Shown: positions 1 to 6,572 of the stretch, piece after piece
How the letters are laid out: each line of letters starts with the position of its first letter
How positions within the stretch are numbered: position 1 is the first letter of the stretch
Origin: Candidatus Hydrogenedentota bacterium
GTDB lineage: Bacteria > Hydrogenedentota > Hydrogenedentia > Hydrogenedentales > CAITNO01
Direction of reading: 5' to 3'
Length of the DNA: 34,912 bases
NCBI GenBank assembly: GCA_903893795.1
Contig: CAITNO010000132.1
Location: forward strand, 1-34,912
Position numbers and translations under genes: made by a program
Notes under the pieces: generated by a model
What the model was told of the DNA's origin: nothing
Database searches by the model: none
The model's input: the letters and a program-made list of their open reading frames with translations, nothing else

Positions 1-1
1 A

Positions 2-154
2 ATGATGTGGGCCAAGGTCAAAAGTTTTCTGCGCGGCGCCAAGCCCCGGACCCAGGGTGAACTACAGGACGCCATCGCGGACGCGCTCTCAACAGTCACT
101 TCGAGCGACACAAGAGGCTTCTTTCGTCACTGTGGCGTAGGTATAATTACTTAA
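2..154 (+). CDS. IS630-family transposase, C-terminal fragment (5' end outside window)
   Basis: An open frame enters from the left edge and stops at TAA 152-154, giving about 50 residues. The peptide contains WAKVKSFLRG, then RTQGELQDAI, and ends in GFFRHCGVG. This is the usual C-terminus of IS630/Tc1-mariner DDE transposases, where a final helix is followed by a W/F-F-x-H-x-G motif. It ends 9 bases before the outer end of the right terminal repeat, the normal IS630 arrangement. The catalytic DDE residues lie outside the window. The start codon cannot be given; the two ATGs at positions 2 and 5 are internal. Confidence 0.8.
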   Translation: MMWAKVKSFLRGAKPRTQGELQDAIADALSTVTSSDTRGFFRHCGVGIIT

Positions 155-163
155 AATGCTCTA
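136..163 (+). repeat. Right terminal inverted repeat of IS630-like element
   Basis: The reverse complement of 136-163 matches 34739-34766 at 22 of 28 positions, including the outer eight (TAGAGCAT) and an inner block CCTACG. The outermost bases are TA, as expected for the TA target of IS630 elements. The repeat overlaps the transposase stop codon. Chromosomal sequence resumes at about 164. Confidence 0.8.
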
Positions 164-165
164 GC

Positions 166-193
166 TTGATCGGATTCTAATTCTCCGTATACC
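166..193 (+). promoter_or_regulatory. Candidate sigma-70 promoter beside the IS end
   Basis: TTGATC (166-171) and TATACC (188-193) are separated by 16 bases and lie 41 bases upstream of the start at 234. Each hexamer matches consensus at four of six positions. The -35 box begins three bases outside the IS right end, so the insertion left the promoter intact or replaced sequence upstream of it. Confidence 0.35.
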
Positions 194-233
194 ATTACAT
201 GTAAAGCTCGTGCAACCAACGGGAGAGAGGTTT

Positions 234-806
234 ATGAAGAAACCATTGAGTTTCGCCATACGCGGTGCGGTGGGGTTTGGGCTGGCTATATTCTTTAAGG
301 ACGTTGGGTACGTGATGGCGGCGTTTGGCGCAGCGGCTATTTCCATCGGGGTCTACTGTCTGGGTTTCATGTCGGCAGCTGCGGTACTCTTCTACGGAAC
401 GTCCCACTGGAAACGGGCAACGCTAGGATTTGCCCTGACTTATGTCATTATTACAACTGCAGCCAAACAAATCGCCATCGAGTTCCTGCCATCGGGCAAC
501 GGCGTGTTATCATTAGCCGCGGATCTATTGTTTACGCTGTTTATCTTCGCCATCATTGGAGGTGTCGGCTGTTGCTGGAAGAGTGTTGATTTGGCATTGC
601 CTGGAGCCGTTGCTTTCGCGCTTCCGACGTTGTTCTTTGGCCTCTTTGTGCGGATGGCCCCACCCTGGGTCTTCGATCATTCAGCATTGATCTTTTCCGG
701 TGCGTTACTTGGATTCTTCGTTGGCCGATCTGAAGCGCGGGCCTGTCCTGCGTCAGCGCCCGCGAGGACGCAGGAAACGGTGATAACAATCACCCCGAGA
801 TGTTAG
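234..806 (+). CDS. Polytopic membrane protein of unknown function
   Basis: A 190-residue protein starting MKKPLSFAIRG. I chose ATG 234 because GGGAGAGAGG sits just upstream at 221-230; the frame opens at 210 without a ribosome site. Hydrophobic stretches fill most of the chain (roughly residues 10-30, 35-55, 60-80, 90-115, 120-145, 150-165), suggesting five or six membrane helices. The short polar tail (Arg, Ala, Pro and Thr rich) is probably cytoplasmic or periplasmic. I recognise no family or catalytic motif. It stands alone: IS remnant upstream, convergent regulator downstream. Its base composition is visibly less GC-rich than the neighbouring genes, which could mean recent acquisition. 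Confidence 0.7.
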   Translation: MKKPLSFAIRGAVGFGLAIFFKDVGYVMAAFGAAAISIGVYCLGFMSAAAVLFYGTSHWKRATLGFALTYVIITTAAKQIAIEFLPSGNGVLSLAADLLFTLFIFAIIGGVGCCWKSVDLALPGAVAFALPTLFFGLFVRMAPPWVFDHSALIFSGALLGFFVGRSEARACPASAPARTQETVITITPRC

Positions 807-839
807 CATTCCCCCCCTAGTTTGTTAACATCAAACACC

Positions 840-853
840 GATTCTAAAGAATC
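840..853. other. Small hairpin between convergent genes
   Basis: GATTCT, two-base loop, AGAATC form a perfect 6-bp stem 34 bases after the membrane-protein stop. There is no T-tract, so it is at best a weak terminator. In the same gap, ATGCCGACG (879-887) is repeated inverted as CGTCGGCAT (939-947), 51 bases away. The rest of 807-986 shows nothing. Confidence 0.3.
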
Positions 854-986
854 ATAACGACCTGCAATAACGGAAGTTATGCCGACGTGGACCCAGAAAC
901 TCCATGACCCCGTTGGGGTATCCGAACAAAACATCAGGCGTCGGCATTATCAGTTGCCCACGCGCGCGATCACGCACACGGGGCCG

Positions 987-2351
987 CTATTCCCCCCGAT
1001 CATCCCGCGCGTACTGGTCCAGCTTGCGGTAGAGCGTGCGCAGGCCGATGTCGAGCATCACCGCGCAGCGCGGCTTGTCGTAGTCGCAGAAGCGCATGGT
1101 GTCCTCGATGGCGGCGCGCTCTATGGCAGCCATGGGCACGCCGATGGGCACGCGCAGTTCGCCCCGCGCGGGCCGGGCGGCGCGCCGGATGCGCATGGGG
1201 ATTTCCGAAACGCTGATTGCGCCCGTGTCCCGAGCGGCGGTGAGCATGCCCGCGATCACGTTTTCCAACTCGCGCACGTTGCCCGGCCATTCGTAGCGCT
1301 GAAGCACGTCGAGCGCGGCAGGCGACAATTCACGCGGCGTGGTTTTGGTGGCGTCGGCATGCTCCGCCATCAGGTCGCGCGCCAGCAGGGGGATGTCTTC
1401 GGGTCGTTGACGGAGCGGCACTGCCTCGACGGTCAGCACGGCAAGCATGGGCGCGAGTTCGGGCGCAACGCCTTTCGGACCGCCCAGTTCCTGGGGGGAC
1501 AGGGATGTCGAGGAAAGCAATCGCGCATCGGACCGGATGCGTTTCCCGTCGCCCAGGCGCGGCGCGGTGCCGGTGCGCAGGAAAGTGAGCAGGCGCATTT
1601 GCGCTTCCGGTGAAAGCGCGTCGATGTGGTGCAGAAAAAGTGTGCCACCGTCGGCGTGTTCCACCCGACCCGGCCAGGTCCCCTCCGGGCCGCCCTCGCC
1701 GAAAAGCTCCCGCTCGATGATGTCCGGTGCCAGCGCGGCACAGTCCACCTTGATCATGGGGCCGTCGCGCCGTGGGCCGCTTTGGTGGACGGCCTCGGCG
1801 ATGCGTTCCCGACCCGTGCCCGGCTCGCCGAAAATCAGCACCGGCTCCGTGCGGGGTCCCGCGTGGCGCACGGCGGCGTACACGCGCAGCATGGCGTCCG
1901 AGCGGCCCGCGAGGCTTCCCATGCCGAAGCGCTCGTCCAGTCTGCGGCGCAACTCTGTGTGCTCCATGGCCCTGCGCTGCCAGACCGCGCCGCGGCGAAT
2001 CACCGCGTCGAGCCGGGAAAGGTCGAGCGGCCTCGTCTGCACATCGTGGGCACCCGCGCTGATTGCCTCGCCCGCGCGCGCAAGATCGGCGCCTTCGGCC
2101 ACCAGCACAACGCACGCTTCGGGATTGCGGCCCCGCGCCGCGGCCAGCAGGCGCATGCCGTCCACGCGGCCGGCCCGCCAATCCGCGACCAGCGCGCCAA
2201 CCGGCGCGGCGGCGATGCGGTTCACCGCCTTTTCGCCGTCGGGCACCCATGCGGCGACATAGCCGTGCTCGCGCAGCCACGCCACCGCGCGGCGGCCCGC
2301 CGTTTCATCGCGGTCCACCAGCAGCACGTTGTATTTCGGTTCCTCTGCCAT
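987..2351 (-). CDS. NtrC-type response regulator with a degenerate AAA+ domain
   Basis: The 454-residue protein has the order receiver (about 5-120), AAA+ domain (about 145-385) and Fis-type helix-turn-helix (about 408-445; RTLYRKL). The receiver keeps D13 and phosphoacceptor D57, but the switch Thr is V84 and the conserved Lys is R107. In the AAA+ domain, Walker A reads GEPGTGRE with R181 instead of Lys. The GAFTGA loop that contacts sigma-54 is missing: after ELFG the sequence runs GGPEGTWPG and is several residues short. Walker B reads GGTLFLHH, with H241-H242 replacing Asp-Glu. The arginine-rich LRQRPEDIP segment and WPGNVRELEN remain. I infer a DNA-binding regulator that cannot hydrolyse ATP or open sigma-54 promoters. 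A TAGAAT box six bases before the ATG and no Shine-Dalgarno suggest a leaderless mRNA. Confidence 0.9.
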   Translation of the reverse strand: MAEEPKYNVLLVDRDETAGRRAVAWLREHGYVAAWVPDGEKAVNRIAAAPVGALVADWRAGRVDGMRLLAAARGRNPEACVVLVAEGADLARAGEAISAGAHDVQTRPLDLSRLDAVIRRGAVWQRRAMEHTELRRRLDERFGMGSLAGRSDAMLRVYAAVRHAGPRTEPVLIFGEPGTGRERIAEAVHQSGPRRDGPMIKVDCAALAPDIIERELFGEGGPEGTWPGRVEHADGGTLFLHHIDALSPEAQMRLLTFLRTGTAPRLGDGKRIRSDARLLSSTSLSPQELGGPKGVAPELAPMLAVLTVEAVPLRQRPEDIPLLARDLMAEHADATKTTPRELSPAALDVLQRYEWPGNVRELENVIAGMLTAARDTGAISVSEIPMRIRRAARPARGELRVPIGVPMAAIERAAIEDTMRFCDYDKPRCAVMLDIGLRTLYRKLDQYARDDRGE

Positions 2352-2380
2352 GCGCGCATTCTAGCGCAAGAACTGGGATG

Positions 2381-2409
2381 GTTGACAGTTTACAGTTGAC
2401 CATTGACAG
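2381..2409. repeat. Degenerate tandem TTGACAG repeats
   Basis: Three imperfect copies of a TTGAC(A)GT-like unit occur in a row (TTGACAGTT, AGTTGACC, ATTGACAG). They lie in the gap upstream of the regulator gene. The stretch is AT-richer than its surroundings and has no coding potential. It may be replication-slippage sequence or binding sites. Confidence 0.35.
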
Positions 2410-2504
2410 CGAATGGGAGGCCGGGTCGGGGGAAGACTGATGTGATGTGTTTTCCGCCGCAGGTAGACTGTCACATGTGTCCCATGGTTCCCATTCCATC
2501 CCAG

Positions 2505-2545
2505 AAAAGACGCGAGCCCTCGGGCGCATCGCCGGAGGGCTCGCG
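2505..2545 (-). terminator. Rho-independent terminator of the HEAT-protein operon
   Basis: CGCGAGCCCT (2511-2520) and AGGGCTCGCG (2536-2545) form a perfect 10-bp stem with a 15-base loop. On the minus strand the stem is followed by TCTTTTCT. It lies about 20 bases past the stop of the HEAT-repeat gene at 2564, so it should end the two-gene transcript. Confidence 0.75.
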
Positions 2546-2563
2546 TAGCAGTCTTTGTTAGGT

Positions 2564-4567
2564 CTAGTTCTTCTTCACCGCATCAAGATGTGCCTGGATG
2601 CGCTTGACCAGCGCCTTGTCTTTGGACGCCGTTTTCACCTTCTCCAGCAGCAGGAGGATGTCCAAATCGGCAAGCCCCTTGTCTTTCTCGCTCTTCATGC
2701 AAGCGCTGTCCGCCAGGGCAACGCCGGCTTCGGTGGCCACTTCGGGGTCATCGAGGAAGGGTGTGATGGCCCGGGCCGCGCCGACCACCCGAATGGAACC
2801 AAGCCCCTTCAGGAAAGCGCGTTTCTCGTCCGCGTTGCGCAGTTTCGCCGACACGGGCGTCACTGTTGCGGCAAAGTCTGTGCTGTCCGAACCGCGCTTG
2901 GCGGCATCGCACACGGCCTCGATGATGGAGATGCGGATGGCGGCAACTTCAACGCTGTCAAGCAGTGCGGAAATCTGGGCAAGTCCGGCCGGGTCGGGCC
3001 AGACGGCCAACTGGTGCAGCGCCTCTTGGTGTGTGGCCTCGGTCAGCGTGGGGGAGAGGGCCGCAGCGGCCAAGGCCTTGGCACCCGTCGCGCCGCCAAA
3101 GGTGTTGAGCAGGCGCATGAAGCGCGGCGCATCGGCGTCGGATGCGGAGGTCAGTTTTTCCGCCGCGCGGGCCGTGAGCGAGTCCCGTGCCGCAGCGTCC
3201 TTCTTTGTCAGGGCAGCGAGGGTTTCGCGGGCGGCCGCCTCCTCGTTGTCCGCCTTTGCTGCCAGAAACGACGTATAGACCGGTTCCACCTGGCCCGCGC
3301 CGCCGATGACGCGCAGTGCCGCGTAGGCTTCAAGGCGCACGGCGGCGTCGTCATCCTGCAGGGCGCCCGCGGGCACATGGGCATGCTTGTCGGTGCCGCG
3401 TGCCGTCAGGATTTCCAGCCAGGCGCGGCGGGTCTCGGGCGGGTCCGGTTTCGGCGGAACCCAGCCCGGAATGTCCCTTGCGGCGCAGGGGCACTGCTTG
3501 GCATAGCGCCTGGCCGCCTCATCGGCCACGGCCGTGCCCGTGGCCCGCTTCAGGGCCTGCTTTGCCTCGAGCATCTCGTTGCTCGATGCGGGCTCGGCCA
3601 CCATGTGAAACAGCACTTTCTGGCCCTTTTCCGCCACCCCACCGGAGATGGTTTCCAGCGCGGCCGAGCGCACCGTCATGTCATCGTCACGCAGCGCGGC
3701 CAGCAAGGCCTTCTGGGCCGAATCATCGTCGCGGGTGGCCAGCATCGCCACGATCTGGGCGCGCACGGCCGGGTCCTTCGCGGCGCGCATCGCCCGAATC
3801 CAGGGCACGCTGCCCACCTTGCCGGGGATGCGGCCGGTCAGCAGCAACGCCGCGCCGCGGTACTGCGGGTCGGTGTCGGACGCCGCGGCGGCCAGTTCGT
3901 TCGCGGCCCGTTCGCCCTTCTCGTGGACCAGTGCCTCCAGGGCGATGGCGCGGGCCGACGGGCCTTTCGTCTTGGCGGCTTTGGGTGCGACCGGCGCGGC
4001 GGGCTTGCCGGCAATAACATCCAGTGCTTTGCCAATGCGTGCCTTGCACGCCTCGGGCACGGTGGCCAGTTTGGCCTTGAGCGCCTCCACGGCCGCGGGC
4101 GTGCCGATGGCCTCCAGCGCAGCCGCACCGGGCTGCACCGTGGCCGCATTGTCCAGCAGCGCCGCCAGCGCGGGCACGGCGGCATCGTTGCCCGTCCACT
4201 CCAGGTGGAAGGCAAAGAACTGCTTAACGGTCGGATCAGTAGCCCGGCCCATCGCATCAACAAGCGCCTGCGTGAACAGCGCCCGGGCCGCCTCGTGTCC
4301 CGGCGCGCCGCAGTATTTTGCCAGCCCGCTTACGGCAAGGCGTGGTGCCAGGTCCGCCCCGCCCGAGGCCTCGGGCAGAATCTTGGCGCAGATGTCCGCC
4401 AGCGCGGGCACGCCCGCGTTCACAATGGCGGCGCAGGCCGCATTGGTGTCGGCCATGTTCTGGCCGGGGAATTTGGCCAGCAGTTCATCCACGGTGGCCG
4501 CATGGGCCAAAGTTGCCATCAGCACGGCCATCAGGACCGGCACGAAAAACTTCATCTTTCGATTCAT
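2564..4567 (-). CDS. Exported HEAT-repeat protein
   Basis: A 667-residue protein starting MNRKMKFF, with a signal peptide (hydrophobic VPVLMAVLMATLAHA, cleavage after AHA near residue 23). I chose ATG 4567 because AAGGA lies nine bases upstream; an ATG three codons earlier has no spacing for that site. The mature part is an Ala-rich solenoid of repeated helical pairs with HEAT/PBS-lyase-like units such as DDDMTVRSAALETI, DDDAAVRLEAYAAL and LDDPEVATEAGVALA. A short Pro-rich linker with two close Cys residues (KQCPCAARD) interrupts the repeats near the middle. Such proteins act as periplasmic protein-binding scaffolds; no enzyme site is visible. It follows the oxidoreductase gene by 56 bases on the same strand, so the two are probably co-transcribed. 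Confidence 0.85.
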   Translation of the reverse strand: MNRKMKFFVPVLMAVLMATLAHAATVDELLAKFPGQNMADTNAACAAIVNAGVPALADICAKILPEASGGADLAPRLAVSGLAKYCGAPGHEAARALFTQALVDAMGRATDPTVKQFFAFHLEWTGNDAAVPALAALLDNAATVQPGAAALEAIGTPAAVEALKAKLATVPEACKARIGKALDVIAGKPAAPVAPKAAKTKGPSARAIALEALVHEKGERAANELAAAASDTDPQYRGAALLLTGRIPGKVGSVPWIRAMRAAKDPAVRAQIVAMLATRDDDSAQKALLAALRDDDMTVRSAALETISGGVAEKGQKVLFHMVAEPASSNEMLEAKQALKRATGTAVADEAARRYAKQCPCAARDIPGWVPPKPDPPETRRAWLEILTARGTDKHAHVPAGALQDDDAAVRLEAYAALRVIGGAGQVEPVYTSFLAAKADNEEAAARETLAALTKKDAAARDSLTARAAEKLTSASDADAPRFMRLLNTFGGATGAKALAAAALSPTLTEATHQEALHQLAVWPDPAGLAQISALLDSVEVAAIRISIIEAVCDAAKRGSDSTDFAATVTPVSAKLRNADEKRAFLKGLGSIRVVGAARAITPFLDDPEVATEAGVALADSACMKSEKDKGLADLDILLLLEKVKTASKDKALVKRIQAHLDAVKKN

Positions 4568-4623
4568 CGTATGCATTCCTTCAGGTGAGGAGTTTTGACC
4601 GTTTCCGCAACGCAAACACCGGG

Positions 4624-5901
4624 TTACACGCGCCATGCGCCGCGCATGGGCTGGAAGATTTGGCGGTTCGCCTCCTCGTCACCGATGAATTCCTCCTTCA
4701 CCGGGTCATAGCGCAGATTGCGGCCAAGCTGCACCGCAATCTTGCCCAGGTTGACCAGCGTGCAGGAACGGTGCCCGTTGGACTCGTTGAGCGCGAAACG
4801 GCGCCGTGTGCGCACGCACGAGTAGAAGTCGCCCTCTTGGGTTGCGGGTTCGGGAAGACCCTTGAGCACCTTCTCCTGGCCGTTGATTTCCAGGCGCAGA
4901 CCCTTGTAGAGCTTGCCTTTCGGTCCCTCGATGTAGGGCTGGCCCTCCGACTTGCCCTCGCCGTCCAGGATGATCTCGCAACCGTCGGCGTAGCGCATCG
5001 TGATCCGCCGCCAGGAACTTACCGCATCCGCGTCCTGCTGCGGCGCATCCACCTCGATTTCGACCGGGCTCGTGTCGTCCTTGCCCAGCAAATACTGCAC
5101 CGGGTCGAGGTAGTGCATGCCCATGTCGCCCAGTCCGCCGCCGTCGTAGTCCCAATAACCGCGGAAGGTCTGGTGCACCCGGTGGGGATGGTAGGGCTTG
5201 TCCGGCGCGGGGCCGAGCCAGAAGTCATAGTCCAATTCGGCCGGAATCGGCTGCGGCGTCAGGTCCGTCTTGCCGCTCCAGAAGAACTTGAAGTCAAAGC
5301 CCGTGGTGCTGCCCACCGTGACCTTCAGCGGCCAGCCCAGTTCGCCGCTGTCCACGATCTGCTTGATCGGCTTCACGGTGGAGCCGAAGCCGTAGAAGTT
5401 GTCCTTGAACCGGAACCAGGTGTTGATGCGGAAGATGCGGCCGTGTTTCTGCACGGACTCCACCACCCGCCTGCCCTCGCCGATGGTGCGCGTCATCGGC
5501 TTTTCGCACCAGATGTCCTTGCCCGCTTCGGCGGCCGCGATGGAGATCAGGCCGTGCCAGTGTGGCGGCGTGGCAATGTGCACCACGTCCACCTCGGGCA
5601 GGGCCAGCACCTCGCGGAAATCGCCGAAGCCCTTCACTCCCTTGTCCAGCGAGTCCAGCGCCGACTTGAGGTGCCCCTTGTCCACATCGCAGACGGCGAC
5701 TGTGCGCGCGCCCGTGTAGCCCAGATGGCCGCGCCCCATGCCGCCCACGCCGATCACGGCGCGGCCAATTTCATCGCTTGGCGCGGTGAAGGCCAGGCCG
5801 CCCAGCACATGCCGCGGCACAATCGAAAATCCAAAGGCCGCCGCGGCGCTCCGCGACAGGAATTCACGCCGGGAGGGCGTGCTCTTGCTCACATCATTCA
5901 T
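4624..5901 (-). CDS. Tat-exported Gfo/Idh/MocA-family oxidoreductase
   Basis: A 425-residue NAD(P)-dependent sugar dehydrogenase-like enzyme. The N-terminus carries a twin-arginine signal (SRREFL at 10-15, then an Ala/Phe-rich segment), so it should be exported folded with its cofactor. The Rossmann motif is GVGGMG (51-56), followed by CDVD at the end of the second strand, and the family's EKP motif is at 133-135 (WCEKPMTRT). The C-terminal alpha/beta domain contains GGGLGDMGMHYLDP, which bears substrate-site residues. I chose ATG 5901 because GGAG is six bases upstream; ATG 5913 has worse spacing. Members of this exported subgroup act on sugars, myo-inositol or glycosides; the substrate here is unknown. 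First gene of a two-gene unit with the HEAT protein. Confidence 0.9.
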   Translation of the reverse strand: MNDVSKSTPSRREFLSRSAAAAFGFSIVPRHVLGGLAFTAPSDEIGRAVIGVGGMGRGHLGYTGARTVAVCDVDKGHLKSALDSLDKGVKGFGDFREVLALPEVDVVHIATPPHWHGLISIAAAEAGKDIWCEKPMTRTIGEGRRVVESVQKHGRIFRINTWFRFKDNFYGFGSTVKPIKQIVDSGELGWPLKVTVGSTTGFDFKFFWSGKTDLTPQPIPAELDYDFWLGPAPDKPYHPHRVHQTFRGYWDYDGGGLGDMGMHYLDPVQYLLGKDDTSPVEIEVDAPQQDADAVSSWRRITMRYADGCEIILDGEGKSEGQPYIEGPKGKLYKGLRLEINGQEKVLKGLPEPATQEGDFYSCVRTRRRFALNESNGHRSCTLVNLGKIAVQLGRNLRYDPVKEEFIGDEEANRQIFQPMRGAWRV

Positions 5902-5953
5902 GGTTGTCTCCATCCTTGGCGCTGTCGGGGTGCGCCGTTGCAAAACCGCCGCT

Positions 5954-5982
5954 ATTCTGCCGATTTTTCCCGGCTGAGGCAA
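5954..5982 (-). promoter_or_regulatory. Candidate promoter for the oxidoreductase-HEAT unit
   Basis: On the minus strand TTGCCT (5977-5982) and CAGAAT (5954-5959) are 17 bases apart, each matching consensus at four of six positions. They lie about 50 bases upstream of the start at 5901. The only evidence is hexamer match and spacing. Confidence 0.35.
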
Positions 5983-6026
5983 GGACGAAAAGTTGCGGCC
6001 GGATGAACGGCGGTGGCTATCCCGCA

Positions 6027-6032
6027 TATAAT
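6027..6032 (+). promoter_or_regulatory. Consensus -10 box for the small membrane-protein gene
   Basis: A perfect TATAAT lies 22 bases upstream of ATG 6055. At 17-base spacing the -35 region is TGAACG (6004-6009), a weak match. Transcription from here would give a leader of about 16 bases that includes AGGAG. Confidence 0.4.
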
Positions 6033-6054
6033 GAATTCACAGGAGCAACCTATC

Positions 6055-6420
6055 ATGACTAAAACCTGCACGGATGAGACCAATACTTGTTGCTGCACCG
6101 GACGCTGGGCGCACTATCGCGCGCTGCTGGGTATGGTGGGCAGCGGAATCTTTCTGTTTGTCTCCGTGAACGCGTTGATGCACCTGCTGGATCTGCACAT
6201 GCGGCAGGGACAGGCATGGAGCCGTGAAACCATGATTGACGGGGCCGTTGAAGGGCTCACCGCCGTCTTCGCGGTGCTGGTGCTGGTGAATGCGGTGCGT
6301 TCGTTTCGCGAGGGGAGAGTGCGTCTGCTTGCCTTTTTTGGTGAGCTGATGTCTTGGAGTATTGTGATCACTCTGGCGCTCATCTACCTGCTGGTGCAGC
6401 TTGCCCCCATGTTCGCCTGA
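6055..6420 (+). CDS. Small membrane protein, Cys-rich N-terminus
   Basis: A 121-residue protein starting MTKTCTDETNTCCCTGRW. ATG 6055 is preceded by AGGAG at 6041-6045; the frame's earlier ATG has no ribosome site. It contains four Cys within the first 15 residues (one alone plus a CCC cluster). Three hydrophobic segments follow, at about 27-45 (LLGMVGSGIFLFVSV), 65-82 (AVEGLTAVFAVLVLV) and 98-118 (LMSWSIVITLALIYLLV). The Cys cluster could bind metal or be lipidated, but there is no normal lipobox. I recognise no family. It is alone on its strand, divergent from the oxidoreductase unit and convergent with pabBC. Confidence 0.65.
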   Translation: MTKTCTDETNTCCCTGRWAHYRALLGMVGSGIFLFVSVNALMHLLDLHMRQGQAWSRETMIDGAVEGLTAVFAVLVLVNAVRSFREGRVRLLAFFGELMSWSIVITLALIYLLVQLAPMFA

Positions 6421-6443
6421 GTGCGCGTGCCTTTGAGTTCCAC

Positions 6444-6524
6444 GCGCCGAAGGCGCACAAGAAGACAGCCCGGGGCAACGCCCCGGGAAGACGGATTGCA
6501 GCGAAGGACAAGCACTGAAAGTGC
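6444..6524. repeat. Three-hairpin intergenic element
   Basis: Three perfect stems with three-base loops lie in a row: GCGCC-gaa-GGCGC (6444-6456), CCCGGGGC-aac-GCCCCGGG (6469-6487) and GCACT-gaa-AGTGC (6512-6524). They fill most of the 152-base gap between convergent genes. There is no T-tract, so they are not simple terminators. From memory, similar GC-rich intergenic repeats in planctomycete-type genomes cause spurious ORF calls containing PGATP and ALKxRN; this region encodes such peptides in one frame. That link is unverified. Confidence 0.5.
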
Positions 6525-6572
6525 GAAACAGACGCGCATTTCGTTAGGTCAACGCCATTCGTGGCATCCCCG

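Noticed and set aside
2555..4588. Long plus-strand open frame opposite the HEAT gene
   Set aside because: It has odd composition (Gly/Arg/His rich), no ribosome site and lies fully antisense to a gene with clear repeats and signal peptide. High GC at third positions keeps such frames open.
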